DNA of 64,000 bases from positions 1 to 64,000 of the forward strand of contig NZ_QKYN01000007.1 of the NCBI RefSeq assembly GCF_003258295.1, read 5' to 3'. Source of the stretch: Streptacidiphilus pinicola. GTDB lineage: Bacteria > Actinomycetota > Actinomycetes > Streptomycetales > Streptomycetaceae. Shown one piece after another: positions 43,375 through 52,117 of the stretch (the stretch's first letter is position 1; each line of letters starts with the position of its first letter). Made by a program: the position numbers and the translations under genes. Under the pieces are notes generated by a model. It made no database searches. It had not been told where the DNA came from and saw only the letters and a program-made list of their open reading frames with translations.

Positions 43375-43746
43375 ATGGCGTCTCCCGAGTACCGCAACGA
43401 GTCGGGGATCCAGAACATCAACAGCACGGTCAGCGGCGCGCAGGCCGTCGGCACGGGCGCGGTCGCGTCCGTGGGAACCCCGCCCGAGGCCAACGCGCTC
43501 GCCGAGGCGGTGGGGGTGCTGCTGCGTCAGCTGCCCGCACTGGGCCTGGACACGGAGACGGCGGAGGACGCGGAGGCGCACCTGGAGGACCTCCACGCGG
43601 AGGCGACCGCGGCGGAGCCGAGCCCCGGCCGGGTGCGGCGGGCGTTGAGCGGCCTGAAGGGCGTTCTGGCCGGAGTGGCCGCAGCGGCGGGCGCCCTGAC
43701 GGCGGTGGAGAAGGCTGCGGAGCCGCTCCTCAGGCTCCTCGGCTAG
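43375..43746 (+). CDS. Small helical protein beginning with the shared NSTVSGAQA motif
   Basis: 123 residues, coupled to the gene above (TGAGATG). Residues 7-30 contain GIQNINSTVSGAQAVG; together with the preceding protein's motif, 17 of 22 positions agree. A helical middle follows (LAEAVGVLLRQLPALGLD, AEDAEAHLEDLHAEA) and then a hydrophobic, Ala/Gly-rich end (LKGVLAGVAAAAGALTAVEKA) that could insert in or lie on a membrane. The combination of a short motif plus small helical domain recalls bacterial amyloid-signalling effectors, but that is inference. The stop codon lies at the edge of a dispersed repeat. Confidence 0.75.
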   Translation: MASPEYRNESGIQNINSTVSGAQAVGTGAVASVGTPPEANALAEAVGVLLRQLPALGLDTETAEDAEAHLEDLHAEATAAEPSPGRVRRALSGLKGVLAGVAAAAGALTAVEKAAEPLLRLLG

Positions 43747-43844
43747 TTCCCCGCGCCCCTAGGTGGTGCAGCTGCCTGCGGGAGCATCCGTGACCGGTCG
43801 CGCCCGGGCGGCGGAGCGGCATATCGGTGGAGCCCCGCGCCCCT
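43745..43844. repeat. Rearranged copy of the dispersed palindromic element
   Basis: AGTTCCCCGCGCCCCT (43745-43760) and AGCCCCGCGCCCCT (ending 43844): two right-hand arms in the same direction and no left arm, with a GGGCGGCGGAGCGGC centre. It lies between converging genes and includes the upstream gene's stop codon. Confidence 0.6.
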
Positions 43845-43862
43845 AGCGTGCTGCAAGGTCCC

Positions 43863-44681
43863 TCAGAGGACCCGCTCGGCTCCGGTGTAAAGGTTCGCGC
43901 TGCGGCCACGCAAAAAGCCGACCAGCGTCATGCCGGCCTCGTCCGCCAGGTCCACCGCGAGAGCGGACGGCGCGGAGACCGCCGCGAGCAGGGGGATGCC
44001 GGCCATCGCCGCCTTCTGGACGAGCTCGAAGGACGCGCGGCTGCTGACCATCAGCAGGTGGCTGCGGAGCGGCAGCAGGTCCTCCCGCAGTGCCCAGCCG
44101 ATGACCTTGTCGACCGCGTTGTGGCGGCCGACGTCCTCGCGGACGCAGAGCAGGCGGCCGTCGGCGGCGAAGAGGCCCGCCGCGTGGAGGCCGCCGGTGG
44201 CGTCGAAGGCGCGTTGCGCGGCGCGGAGCGCGTCGGGGAGGGAGAAGAGGAGCTCGTCGGTGACCGTGAGCGGGTCGTCGGAGAGGTCGGCGGGAAGCCG
44301 CTTGCGGACGGCGTCGACCGTCTCCGCGCCGCACAGGCCGCACGCGCTGCTGGTCAGCAGCGAGCGGTACGCGGAGACCGGGACGGTCTCGGGGCGGGCG
44401 ACGCGGGCGTCGACGACGTTGTAGGTGTTGATCCCCTCGGCGTTGGTGCCCGCGCAGTAGCGCAACGCGGGGACGTCGTCCGCGGTAGCGGCTATGCCCT
44501 CGGCGACGAGGTAGCCGGCGACGAGGTCGAAGTCGTGGCCGGGGGTGCGCATGGTGACGGTGAGCGCGCGGCCACCGACGCGGATCTCCAGGGGCTCTTC
44601 GGCGGCCAGCGCGTCGGGGCGTGCGTCGCGGCGTCCGTCGCGCAGACGGGTCACGCGGCGGCGTTCGGTCACCCGGCCCAT
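43863..44681 (-). CDS. fdhD: Formate dehydrogenase accessory sulfurtransferase
   Basis: 272 residues from ATG 44681, preceded by a strong AAGGAGG. FdhD passes sulfur to the Mo-bis-MGD cofactor of formate dehydrogenase. The Cys pair is in SACGLCG, and RHNAVDKVIGWAL and SSRASFELVQKAA are diagnostic. No formate dehydrogenase gene is in the window. It diverges from hutH over a 113-bp gap. Confidence 0.92.
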   Translation of the reverse strand: MGRVTERRRVTRLRDGRRDARPDALAAEEPLEIRVGGRALTVTMRTPGHDFDLVAGYLVAEGIAATADDVPALRYCAGTNAEGINTYNVVDARVARPETVPVSAYRSLLTSSACGLCGAETVDAVRKRLPADLSDDPLTVTDELLFSLPDALRAAQRAFDATGGLHAAGLFAADGRLLCVREDVGRHNAVDKVIGWALREDLLPLRSHLLMVSSRASFELVQKAAMAGIPLLAAVSAPSALAVDLADEAGMTLVGFLRGRSANLYTGAERVL

Positions 44682-44758
44682 GGCCCGGCCTCCTTCGTTC
44701 GGCTCTGCCGCCATTCGGCTCAGCTGCGACCCACCGTACTTCGGCGGCCCCACTCCTG

Positions 44759-44794
44759 TTGTCATAGCGCCATTCACATGGTGTGATTTCGCAT
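44759..44794 (+). promoter_or_regulatory. Promoter of hutH
   Basis: TTGTCA (44759-44764), a 17-bp spacer, TGTGAT (44782-44787), then seven bases to ATG 44795. The spacing is ideal for the main sigma factor and predicts a leaderless hutH message. Confidence 0.6.
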
Positions 44795-46360
44795 ATGGAT
44801 ATGCACAACGTCGTCATCGGCAAGGCCAACGTGGGCCCGGCCGACGTCATCGCGGTCGCGCGCGGCAACGCCAAGGTGGAGCTCTCCGGGGACGCGCTGG
44901 CCGAGATGGCCGCGTCTCGCGCGCGGATCGACGCGCTCGCCGCCGAGCCGCGCCCGGTCTACGGGGTGTCCACCGGCTTCGGCGCCCTGGCCGTCCGTCA
45001 CATCAGCCCGGAGCTGCGCGCGCAGCTGCAGCGCTCGCTGGTCCGCTCGCACGCGGCCGGCATGGGCCCGCAGGTCGAGCGCGAGGTCACCCGCGCGCTG
45101 ATGCTGCTGCGTCTGAAGACCCTCGCCTCCGGCCGTACCGGCGTGCGCCCGGTCGTCGCCGAGACGATGGCGGCGATCCTCAACGCCGACATCACCCCGG
45201 TGGTGCACGAGTTCGGCTCGCTCGGCTGCTCCGGCGACCTCGCGCCGCTCTCCCACTGCGCGCTGACGCTGATGGGCGAGGGCCTCGCCTACGGCCCGGA
45301 CGGCACCGTCCGCGACGCGGGCGAGCTGCTGGCCGAGGCCGGCATCGCGCCGATCGAGCTCGCCGAGAAGGAGGGCCTGGCCCTCATCAACGGCACCGAC
45401 GGCATGCTCGGCATGCTGGTGATGGCGATCGCCGACCTCGGCCGGCTCTTCACCGTCGCCGACATCACCGCCGCCATGTCGCTGGAGGCGCTGCTCGGCA
45501 CCGAGCGCGTGCTGCTGCCCGAGCTGCACGCCATCCGGCCGCACCCGGGCCAGGCCGCCTCCGCCGGCAACATGCTGAAGGTGCTGGAGGGATCCCGCCT
45601 CACCGGCCACCACCAGGACGACGCGCCGCGCGTCCAGGACGCCTACTCGATCCGCTGCGCCCCGCAGGTCGCCGGCGCGGGCCGGGACACCCTGACCCAC
45701 GCCCAGCTGGTCGCCGACCGCGAGCTCGCCGCCGCCGTCGACAACCCGGTGGTGCTGCCCGACGGCCGCGTCGAGTCGAACGGCAACTTCCACGGCGCGC
45801 CCGTCGCCTACGTGCTCGACTTCCTCGCCGTCGCCGCGGCCGATCTCGGCTCGATCGCCGAGCGCCGCACCGACCGGCTGCTGGACAAGAACCGCTCGCA
45901 CGGCCTGCCGCCGTTCCTGGCGGACGACCCGGGCGTCGACTCCGGCCTCATGATCGCCCAGTACACGCAGGCCGCGCTGGTCAGCGAGAACAAGCGGCTG
46001 GCCGTTCCGGCCTCGGTCGACTCCATCCCGTCCTCGGCGATGCAGGAAGATCACGTCTCCATGGGCTGGTCCGCCGCGCGCAAGCTGCGCCAGGCCGTCG
46101 ACAACCTGGCCCGCGTGCTCGCCGTCGAGCTGGTCGCCTCGGCCCGCGCACTGGAGATCCGCAGCTACAGCCACACCGGCGAGGACGCCAGCCCGCTCGC
46201 CCCGGCCACGGCCGCCGCCGTCGCCGCGGCGCGCGAGGCGGGCGTCGGCGGTCCGGGCTCGGACCGCTTCCTCGCCCCCGACCTGGAGGCCGCGTACGCG
46301 TTCGTGCGCAGCGGCGGCCTGGTCGCCGCGGTCGAGACGGTCACCGGCCCGCTGGCCTGA
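44795..46360 (+). CDS. hutH: Histidine ammonia-lyase
   Basis: 521 residues. Converts histidine to urocanate, the first step of degradation. The MIO prosthetic group forms from the xSG triad in GSLGCSGDLAPLSH: here Cys-Ser-Gly replaces the common Ala-Ser-Gly. The catalytic Tyr in PVYGVSTGFG and the QDAYSIRC region are present. Start: ATG 44795, seven bases after a -10 hexamer; GTG 44783 and ATG 44801 are in frame. An RpiR-type regulator follows. The remaining pathway genes lie at 50.4-56.0 kb. Confidence 0.94.
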   Translation: MDMHNVVIGKANVGPADVIAVARGNAKVELSGDALAEMAASRARIDALAAEPRPVYGVSTGFGALAVRHISPELRAQLQRSLVRSHAAGMGPQVEREVTRALMLLRLKTLASGRTGVRPVVAETMAAILNADITPVVHEFGSLGCSGDLAPLSHCALTLMGEGLAYGPDGTVRDAGELLAEAGIAPIELAEKEGLALINGTDGMLGMLVMAIADLGRLFTVADITAAMSLEALLGTERVLLPELHAIRPHPGQAASAGNMLKVLEGSRLTGHHQDDAPRVQDAYSIRCAPQVAGAGRDTLTHAQLVADRELAAAVDNPVVLPDGRVESNGNFHGAPVAYVLDFLAVAAADLGSIAERRTDRLLDKNRSHGLPPFLADDPGVDSGLMIAQYTQAALVSENKRLAVPASVDSIPSSAMQEDHVSMGWSAARKLRQAVDNLARVLAVELVASARALEIRSYSHTGEDASPLAPATAAAVAAAREAGVGGPGSDRFLAPDLEAAYAFVRSGGLVAAVETVTGPLA

Positions 46361-46437
46361 CCGCTCACCCGAACGGTCACCCGATCGACCTCGGCACGAC
46401 AGTTCTGGTTCCCGTTCCGGCAGGCGAGAAGGGACTT

Positions 46438-46469
46438 GCCGACTCTGCATGCGGTCATGCAGAGTCGGC
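46438..46469. promoter_or_regulatory. Inverted repeat between hutH and the RpiR-type gene
   Basis: Perfect 14-bp arms (GCCGACTCTGCATG and complement) with a 4-nt gap. It could be the hutH terminator or an operator of the regulator gene. The inner half-site CTGCATG resembles CTGAATG in the dyad before hutU, which favours an operator role. No U-tract follows. Confidence 0.55.
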
Positions 46470-46506
46470 ACCTACTGAATCGCCCGCCCGCCCGCTGGAG
46501 GCGCAC

Positions 46507-47430
46507 ATGAGCGTGACACCGCCCCAGCCGATGACACAGTCGGTGGAGGCCCCGCAGAGCAGCGGGCCCTCCAGCAGGCTGCTCCGGCTCTTCGAGGGCT
46601 ACCGGCTGACGCCGACTCAGCGCCGGATCGCGCACTGCCTGGTGCGCAACGCCGCCGAGGCGCCCTTTCTGTCCAGCGTCGAGGTGGCCGAGCTGGCCGG
46701 CGTGAGCCAGCCCTCGGTCACCCGTTTCGCCGTCGCGCTCGGCTTCGACGGCTACCCGGCACTGCGGCGCCGGCTGCGCGAGCTGGGCCTGGCCGAGCCG
46801 GGCGGCGAGTCCGGCGGGCGCGCCGGCGGCGTGCGCGAGACGGCGGGGGAGATCGTCCGCAACGAGCAGCAGCAGGCGGTGCTGAGCGAGATCGCCAACC
46901 TGCAGCACCTGGCCGCGGTGCTGGCCGATCCCGAGCCGGTGCTGCAGGCGGCCAGGGTGCTGGCCGCGTCGCAGCCGCTGATCGTCCTCGGCCTGCGCGC
47001 CGCCTCCGCCCAGGCGAACGGCTTCGCCTACTTCGCCGCCAAGGTCCACCCGGACGTGCGGCTGCTGGACGAGGGCGGTTCGCTGCTGCTCGACCGCATC
47101 GAGCAGGCCCGCGTCGCGGGCGCGACGGCGCTGATCTGCTTCGCGCTGCCGCGCTACCCGCGCGAGCTGCTCGACGCGCTGAACGCGGCCAAGGCCGCCG
47201 GGCTCACCGTCGTCACCGTCGCCGACAGCGCGTTCGCGCCGGTGTCCTCGGTCTCCGACCTGCTGCTCCCCGCGGCGGTCGGGTCCAGCCTGGTCTTCGA
47301 CACCGCCTGCGCGCCGATGATGCTGGGCCGCGTCCTGCTCCAGGCCATGTGCGACGAACTGCCGGGCTCGGTGCTGCGGCTGGAGGAGTTCGAGCAGCAG
47401 GCGGCGACGCGCGGGCTCTTCTTGGGATGA
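46507..47430 (+). CDS. MurR/RpiR-family transcriptional regulator
   Basis: 307 residues; GGAGG precedes ATG 46507. N-terminal HTH_6 domain (about 25-100: YRLTPTQRRIAHCLVRNAAEAP, VAELAGVSQPSVTRFAVALGFDGYPAL) and a SIS sugar-isomerase-like effector domain (about 150-290). Lying just after hutH, it is a candidate regulator of histidine use; RpiR proteins also control hut genes in some other bacteria. Its last two codons and stop fall in the first unit of a 15-bp tandem repeat. Confidence 0.88.
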   Translation: MSVTPPQPMTQSVEAPQSSGPSSRLLRLFEGYRLTPTQRRIAHCLVRNAAEAPFLSSVEVAELAGVSQPSVTRFAVALGFDGYPALRRRLRELGLAEPGGESGGRAGGVRETAGEIVRNEQQQAVLSEIANLQHLAAVLADPEPVLQAARVLAASQPLIVLGLRAASAQANGFAYFAAKVHPDVRLLDEGGSLLLDRIEQARVAGATALICFALPRYPRELLDALNAAKAAGLTVVTVADSAFAPVSSVSDLLLPAAVGSSLVFDTACAPMMLGRVLLQAMCDELPGSVLRLEEFEQQAATRGLFLG

Positions 47431-47495
47431 CGCAGCTTGGGATGACGGAGCTTGGGATGAAGCGGTTCGGGATGACGCGGCTCGGGATCAGTGAG
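47421..47495. repeat. Five tandem 15-bp repeats
   Basis: Five units of the type CTTGGGATGACGCAG with no gaps, degenerating at the last. The first overlaps the stop codon of the RpiR-type gene and the array ends 14 bp before the acetyltransferase start. Confidence 0.85.
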
Positions 47496-47509
47496 CCCGG
47501 GTGCCGGGG

Positions 47510-48271
47510 ATGACCGGGGCCGGGACGGCTCAGCCGGGAGCCGGTCGGGAGCTCCGCTCGGTCGAGGAGATCGCCGCCCTCACGGGCGGGGACACGCTGG
47601 TGCTCTGGGCTGCGCAGGGCCTGGAGCGTGGTGGCCGGGCCTGGGCCGGCGAGGACGCGGTGATCTCCGCCGCGCCGGCGATCTCGACGCGGGACCGCGC
47701 CGCCGTCTGGGCCCGCTCGCCGCAGGCCGCGGCCGCGCTCGCCCGCGAGGTGCTGCCGCAACTGCCGCGCAGCTTCCGTCCGTTCGGTGACCGGCCGGTG
47801 ATCGAGGCGGTCGCCGCGGCGGTCCCCGGTCTGGAGGTCGTCGGCCGCTTCGGCTGGATGGACGCGCGCGAGACGGCGCCGCCGGAGGCCCCGGCGGAGT
47901 GGCTCACCGACGTGGACGCGGAGGCGGTCAGCGGCATCCTCGACCGCGCCTACCCCATCTCCTACGCCCGCCCGGGCGTCACCGGCGTCACCCACTGGGC
48001 CGGCATCCGCGACGACGCGGGCCGGCTCCTCGCCGTCGGCGCCCTGGCCTGGCCCTCCCCGCAGGTCAGCCTGCTCAGCGGCATCGCCGTCGACCCGTCC
48101 GCCCGAGGCAAGGGCCTGGCCCTCCCCCTCTGCGCCACCCTCGCCCACGCGGCCCTCGCCACCCACGACGCGGTGGCCCTGATGGTCGAGGACGCCAACA
48201 CCTCCGCGCGCCGCGTCTACGAGCGCCTCGGCCTCCACCACCGCCCGGTCGCGGCGGCGGCCTTCGCGTAG
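47510..48271 (+). CDS. GNAT-family acetyltransferase
   Basis: 253 residues. The N-terminal 140 residues are an accessory domain. The C-terminal GNAT fold shows the acetyl-CoA loop SGIAVDPSARGKGLALPLC (R/Q-x-x-G-x-A-type) and the end VEDANTSARRVYERLGLHH. The substrate is unknown. ATG 47510 is used; a second ATG three codons earlier is also open. Confidence 0.85.
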   Translation: MTGAGTAQPGAGRELRSVEEIAALTGGDTLVLWAAQGLERGGRAWAGEDAVISAAPAISTRDRAAVWARSPQAAAALAREVLPQLPRSFRPFGDRPVIEAVAAAVPGLEVVGRFGWMDARETAPPEAPAEWLTDVDAEAVSGILDRAYPISYARPGVTGVTHWAGIRDDAGRLLAVGALAWPSPQVSLLSGIAVDPSARGKGLALPLCATLAHAALATHDAVALMVEDANTSARRVYERLGLHHRPVAAAAFA

Positions 48272-48330
48272 CGAACTTCCCCCCTGCACACCCCAAGACT
48301 TTTCTCATGCGGCGGCGTTATCGTCCGGCC

Positions 48331-48882
48331 ATGCGTGGGACCTATGCGCGCGCCCGGGTTGTCGTGATACGGGGCACCGTGGCGCGGACAGTGATGTGGA
48401 TCGGGGCGGTCGGGGCCGTGGCGGGGTTGCTGATACCCGCTCTGACCGGGCTCGGGCGTGGGGCGTTGATCGGTGCCGGGCTGTTCGTGGTCGGCCTCGT
48501 GGCCGGGGTGCTGCAGCGGCGGCGGTGGTTCGCCCGGCGGGCGGTGGCGGCCGGGAAGGCGGCGTTCGCGGTGACGCTGGAGCCGCCGCACGAGACGCGG
48601 CAGCGGCTCGCGCGCGGGCACGCGCTGTGGCTGCTGGTCGGCATCAGCGTGACCGCCGCGCTCGGCGTCGTCGCCGGGCCCGCCGCCGGGCTCGGGGTGC
48701 TGGGCTGCGGTGTCGGACTGCAGCTCTCGGTCCTGCTGCTCGCGCGCTGGGAGCGCCGCGAGGAGAAGCTGCTGTGGGCGCGCACCGACGACGGACGGCT
48801 GCTCGGGCGTCGGGGTACGGTGGGGGAGTTCGTGACCACCGGGCCGTCGGCGGGGAATGTGAAGGCCGTCGTTCACGGCTGA
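48331..48882 (+). CDS. Membrane protein of unknown function
   Basis: 183 residues. Two pairs of hydrophobic helices (about 25-65 and 95-135) flank a basic cytoplasmic loop (RRRWFARRAVAAGK). The C-terminal 35 residues are polar and soluble. ATG 48331 is six bases after TATCGT (48319-48324), consistent with a leaderless start; ATG 48307 is also in frame. No family recognised. Confidence 0.7.
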   Translation: MRGTYARARVVVIRGTVARTVMWIGAVGAVAGLLIPALTGLGRGALIGAGLFVVGLVAGVLQRRRWFARRAVAAGKAAFAVTLEPPHETRQRLARGHALWLLVGISVTAALGVVAGPAAGLGVLGCGVGLQLSVLLLARWERREEKLLWARTDDGRLLGRRGTVGEFVTTGPSAGNVKAVVHG

Positions 48883-48960
48883 CACCGGCCGCGACTGCTG
48901 CACTAGAGTCCCCTGGGCTGTCGGCGCCCGTGTGGTCGGGCGCCGGGGACGGGGGACGCA

Positions 48961-49905
48961 GTGGTGAAGGACCGTGACATCGACCCGGAGGCGGACGCAC
49001 GCGCCTGGCGCGAGGCGGACCTGCCCGAGCTGACGCCGGAGCAGGAACAGGCGCTGAAGCTCGCCGGCTTCGAGACGAAGAAGCTGCGGCACCTGGCGGC
49101 CGGGGGCCGTTACGGGCGCTCCCTCGCCATCAGCGTGCTGATCTGCTTCACCGACGCCTACCCGCAGGCCGCCGCCGTTCAGGACATCGCCCGCGCGGGC
49201 GAGGCGAACCGGATGATCACCTCACGCAGCGCCGACGAGTTCGAGGCCGTGCTCCAACTGCGCGGCCTGCACAGCAGACGCGGTCCCGGGGGCGACCCGA
49301 AGGTACGGAAGGCGAAGGCCCGCCTGACCGCGACGCCCGCCACCGGCGTGCGCTGGTGGTCCGCCTGGGTCCTGGTCGTTGTCCCCACCCTCCTGCTCAC
49401 CAGCGGCCTGGCCGCGATGGACGTCGGCGTCGGCGTGGTCTTCGGCATCATCTGGCTGATCATCGGCTGGGTCCTGGTGGTGCGTCGGCTGGCTTACCGG
49501 CGTGCACCCACCGGCCACCTGGTCGGACAGCTCTACGTGATGGCGTCGATCTGCTTCGTCGTGGCGGGGATGGGCGCCTCCAACGCGGCCCTGCTCGCTC
49601 TGGGACAGCAAGGCGTCGGCAGCGTGGACTCGCAGTCGGAGGGGGTCGGGGGCCACGGCACGCACTACTTCCAGTGCACGGTGCGGCAGCCGGACGGCGC
49701 CTACGTCGACCTGCGGTCGACCGGCGCCTGTCCGGGTCCGGTCGGCACGCCGGTGACGATCGTCTACGTTTCCGGCGGGCAGGTCCTGCGTCCGGCGCTC
49801 GGCACCGCGAGCTCGCTCATGCCGTGGGCGGGTCTGTGGGGCCTCGGCACCCTCGGCGGCTGTGGCCTGCTCGCGGGCGCGGCGGTGCGCGGCCGCCGCG
49901 GCTGA
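48961..49905 (+). CDS. Membrane protein with C-terminal extracytoplasmic segment
   Basis: 314 residues. An N-terminal cytoplasmic region of about 125 residues, including ELTPEQEQALKLAGFETKKLRHL, is followed by TM helices near 137-152, 155-175 and 195-215. An exported loop with two cysteines (YFQCTVRQPDGAYVDLRSTGACPG) and a last TM (WAGLWGLGTLGGCGLLAGA) follow. The layout resembles DUF3592-type proteins. GTG 48961 and GTG 48964 are adjacent, so the exact start is open. Confidence 0.65.
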   Translation: MVKDRDIDPEADARAWREADLPELTPEQEQALKLAGFETKKLRHLAAGGRYGRSLAISVLICFTDAYPQAAAVQDIARAGEANRMITSRSADEFEAVLQLRGLHSRRGPGGDPKVRKAKARLTATPATGVRWWSAWVLVVVPTLLLTSGLAAMDVGVGVVFGIIWLIIGWVLVVRRLAYRRAPTGHLVGQLYVMASICFVVAGMGASNAALLALGQQGVGSVDSQSEGVGGHGTHYFQCTVRQPDGAYVDLRSTGACPGPVGTPVTIVYVSGGQVLRPALGTASSLMPWAGLWGLGTLGGCGLLAGAAVRGRRG

Positions 49906-49918
49906 CCGGCCCGGCCGG

Positions 49919-50266
49919 TCAGCGCAGCTCGCCCTCGTCGGGCGCGATGCGGACCGAGGCCGCCACGCGTCCCTGGGCCGACTCGAACGCGGCCGTCAGC
50001 TCGGCTGCCCAGACGTGCTCGACGAGCAGCAGCAGCGCCGACTCGTCCGGGCTCAGCAGCTCCTCCGCCTCGGCGGCGTCCTCGTCCGTGATCAGCCCGG
50101 ACTCCCCTGGGCGCGTGGTGAGCGCGCCCTTTCTGTCGCGGCGCAGCTCCCGCACGTCCAGCAGCCGGACCCCGCCGTCGCGGCGCAGGCGCTCCAGCGG
50201 CTCCAGGACGGTCGCGGTACTCCCGTCGCCGGGGAAGGCGAGTACCAGGAACTCCACTGGGCCCAC
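49919..50266 (-). CDS. Small cytoplasmic protein, DUF6325-like
   Basis: 115 residues from GTG 50266, which has GGAG upstream. Alternating strand/helix pattern EFLVLAFPGDG, LEPLERLRRDGGVRLLDVRELRRDRKGALT, ESALLLLVEHVWAAEL. This resembles actinobacterial proteins of the DUF1269/DUF6325 type with a ferredoxin-like fold. Function unknown. Divergent from hutU. Confidence 0.65.
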   Translation of the reverse strand: MGPVEFLVLAFPGDGSTATVLEPLERLRRDGGVRLLDVRELRRDRKGALTTRPGESGLITDEDAAEAEELLSPDESALLLLVEHVWAAELTAAFESAQGRVAASVRIAPDEGELR

Positions 50267-50364
50267 GAGGTCTCCTCTCGGTCGTCCGTGTCGTGAAAGC
50301 ATAGGTGCCGAATGCTAAGAAATAGGACATAAGCGAAACCTGGCCGCCGGGCTCTGGTGGAGCC

Positions 50365-50386
50365 CTGAATGAACGGCTACATTCAG
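50365..50386. promoter_or_regulatory. Dyad upstream of hutU
   Basis: CTGAATG (50365-50371) and CATTCAG (50380-50386) with an 8-nt gap, followed by further TGAATGAAT at 50399-50407. It is a likely operator for the hutU operon. The half-site resembles CTGCATG near the RpiR-type gene. Confidence 0.55.
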
Positions 50387-50439
50387 ACTCGTCAATGGTG
50401 AATGAATCTATCCAGGTCACCGAAGAGAGGATGGGAACC

Positions 50440-52110
50440 ATGGCGCAGCAGCAGAGCGGCCCGCGCACGGTCCGTGCCGCACGTGGCACGCAGCTGAGCA
50501 CCCTGGGCTGGCAGCAGGAGGCCGCCCTGCGGATGCTGAACAACAACCTCGATCCGGAGGTCGCGGAGCACCCGGAGAAGCTGGTCGTCTACGGCGGCAC
50601 GGGCAAGGCGGCGCGTGACTGGCGCTCGTACGACGCGATGGTGCGCACCCTGCAGACGCTGAAGCAGGACGAGACCATGCTGGTCCAGTCCGGGCGTCCG
50701 GTCGGTGTGATGCAGACCCACGAGTGGGCGCCGCGGGTGCTGATCGCGAACTCGAACCTGGTGGGCGACTGGGCCAACTGGGAGGAGTTCCGCCGGCTGG
50801 AGTCCCTGGGTCTCACCATGTACGGGCAGATGACGGCCGGTTCGTGGATCTACATCGGCACCCAGGGCATCCTCCAGGGCACCTACGAGACCTTCGCCGC
50901 GGTCGCGGCCAAGCGTTTCAACGGGACCCTGGCCGGGACGATCACGCTCACCGCCGGCCTGGGCGGCATGGGCGGCGCCCAGCCGCTCGCGGTCACGATG
51001 AACGACGGCGTCGCGATCTGCATCGACTGCGACCCCTCCCGCATCGCCCGCCGCATCGAGCACCGCTACCTCGATGTCGAGGCGAAGGACCTCAAGCACG
51101 CGCTGGACCTGGCGGTCGAGGCCCGCGACGCGCGCAAGCCGCTCTCGATCGGCCTGCTCGGCAACGCGGCCGAGATCGTCCCGGCGCTGCTGGCGATGGA
51201 CGCGCCGATCGACATCGTCACCGACCAGACGTCCGCGCACGACCCGCTGGCCTACCTGCCGGTCGGTGTCGCCTTCGACGACATGGCCTCCTACGCGGCC
51301 GAGAAGCCGGAGGAGTTCACGCAGCGCTCGCGCGAGGCGATGGCCAAGCACGTCGAGGCCATGGTCGGGTTCATGGACAAGGGCGCCGAGGTCTTCGACT
51401 ACGGCAACTCGATCCGCGGTGAGGCGCAGCTGGCGGGCTACTCCCGGGCGTTCGACTTCCCCGGCTTCGTCCCGGCCTACATCCGTCCGCTGTTCTGCGA
51501 GGGCAAGGGCCCGTTCCGGTGGGCGGCGCTGTCGGGCGACCCGCGGGACATCGCCAAGACCGACCAGGCCATCCTCGACCTGTTCCCGGAGAACGAGTCG
51601 CTGCACCGCTGGATCAAGATGGCGCAGGAGCGGGTCCACTTCCAGGGCCTGCCGGCGCGGATCTGCTGGCTGGGTTACGGCGAGCGGGACAAGGCCGGTG
51701 AGCGGTTCAACGACATGGTCGCCTCCGGTGAGCTGTCCGCGCCGATCGTGATCGGCCGCGACCACCTCGACTGCGGCTCCGTCGCCTCCCCCTACCGCGA
51801 GACCGAGGCGATGCTGGACGGCTCGGACGCGATCGCGGACTGGCCGCTGCTCAACGCCATGGTCAACGTCGCCTCGGGTGCGTCGTGGGTGTCCATCCAC
51901 CACGGTGGTGGCGTCGGCATCGGCCGTTCGATCCACGCGGGTCAAGTGACGGTCGCCGACGGCACCAAGCTGGCGGGCGAGAAGATCCGCCGGGTGCTGA
52001 CCAACGACCCGGGCATGGGCGTCATCCGCCACGTCGACGCCGGCTACGACCACGCGGTCGATGTCGCCGACGACCTGAACGTCCGCATCCCGATGCGTGA
52101 GGGTGAGTGA
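50440..52110 (+). CDS. hutU: Urocanate hydratase
   Basis: 556 residues. Converts urocanate to imidazolone propionate using tightly bound NAD+. The Rossmann-like motif is [18 protein letters not shown], and the active-site segment [20 protein letters not shown] carries the family's conserved Cys. ATG 50440 follows GAGAGGA; ATG 50431 and the frame start at 50395 are alternatives. First gene of the cluster hutU-amidohydrolase-hutF-hutI. Confidence 0.95.
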   Translation: MAQQQSGPRTVRAARGTQLSTLGWQQEAALRMLNNNLDPEVAEHPEKLVVYGGTGKAARDWRSYDAMVRTLQTLKQDETMLVQSGRPVGVMQTHEWAPRVLIANSNLVGDWANWEEFRRLESLGLTMYGQMTAGSWIYIGTQGILQGTYETFAAVAAKRFNGTLAGTITLTAGLGGMGGAQPLAVTMNDGVAICIDCDPSRIARRIEHRYLDVEAKDLKHALDLAVEARDARKPLSIGLLGNAAEIVPALLAMDAPIDIVTDQTSAHDPLAYLPVGVAFDDMASYAAEKPEEFTQRSREAMAKHVEAMVGFMDKGAEVFDYGNSIRGEAQLAGYSRAFDFPGFVPAYIRPLFCEGKGPFRWAALSGDPRDIAKTDQAILDLFPENESLHRWIKMAQERVHFQGLPARICWLGYGERDKAGERFNDMVASGELSAPIVIGRDHLDCGSVASPYRETEAMLDGSDAIADWPLLNAMVNVASGASWVSIHHGGGVGIGRSIHAGQVTVADGTKLAGEKIRRVLTNDPGMGVIRHVDAGYDHAVDVADDLNVRIPMREGE

Positions 52111-52117
52111 CCGTCAC

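Noticed and set aside
44545-46506. Very long plus-strand frame running across the hutH region into the RpiR-type gene
   Set aside because: The part before 46507 is in a different frame from hutH and shows Arg/Pro/Ala-rich noise typical of shadow translation.
47421-47495. CRISPR-like reading of the 15-bp repeats
   Set aside because: The units are contiguous without spacers, so this is a simple tandem repeat.
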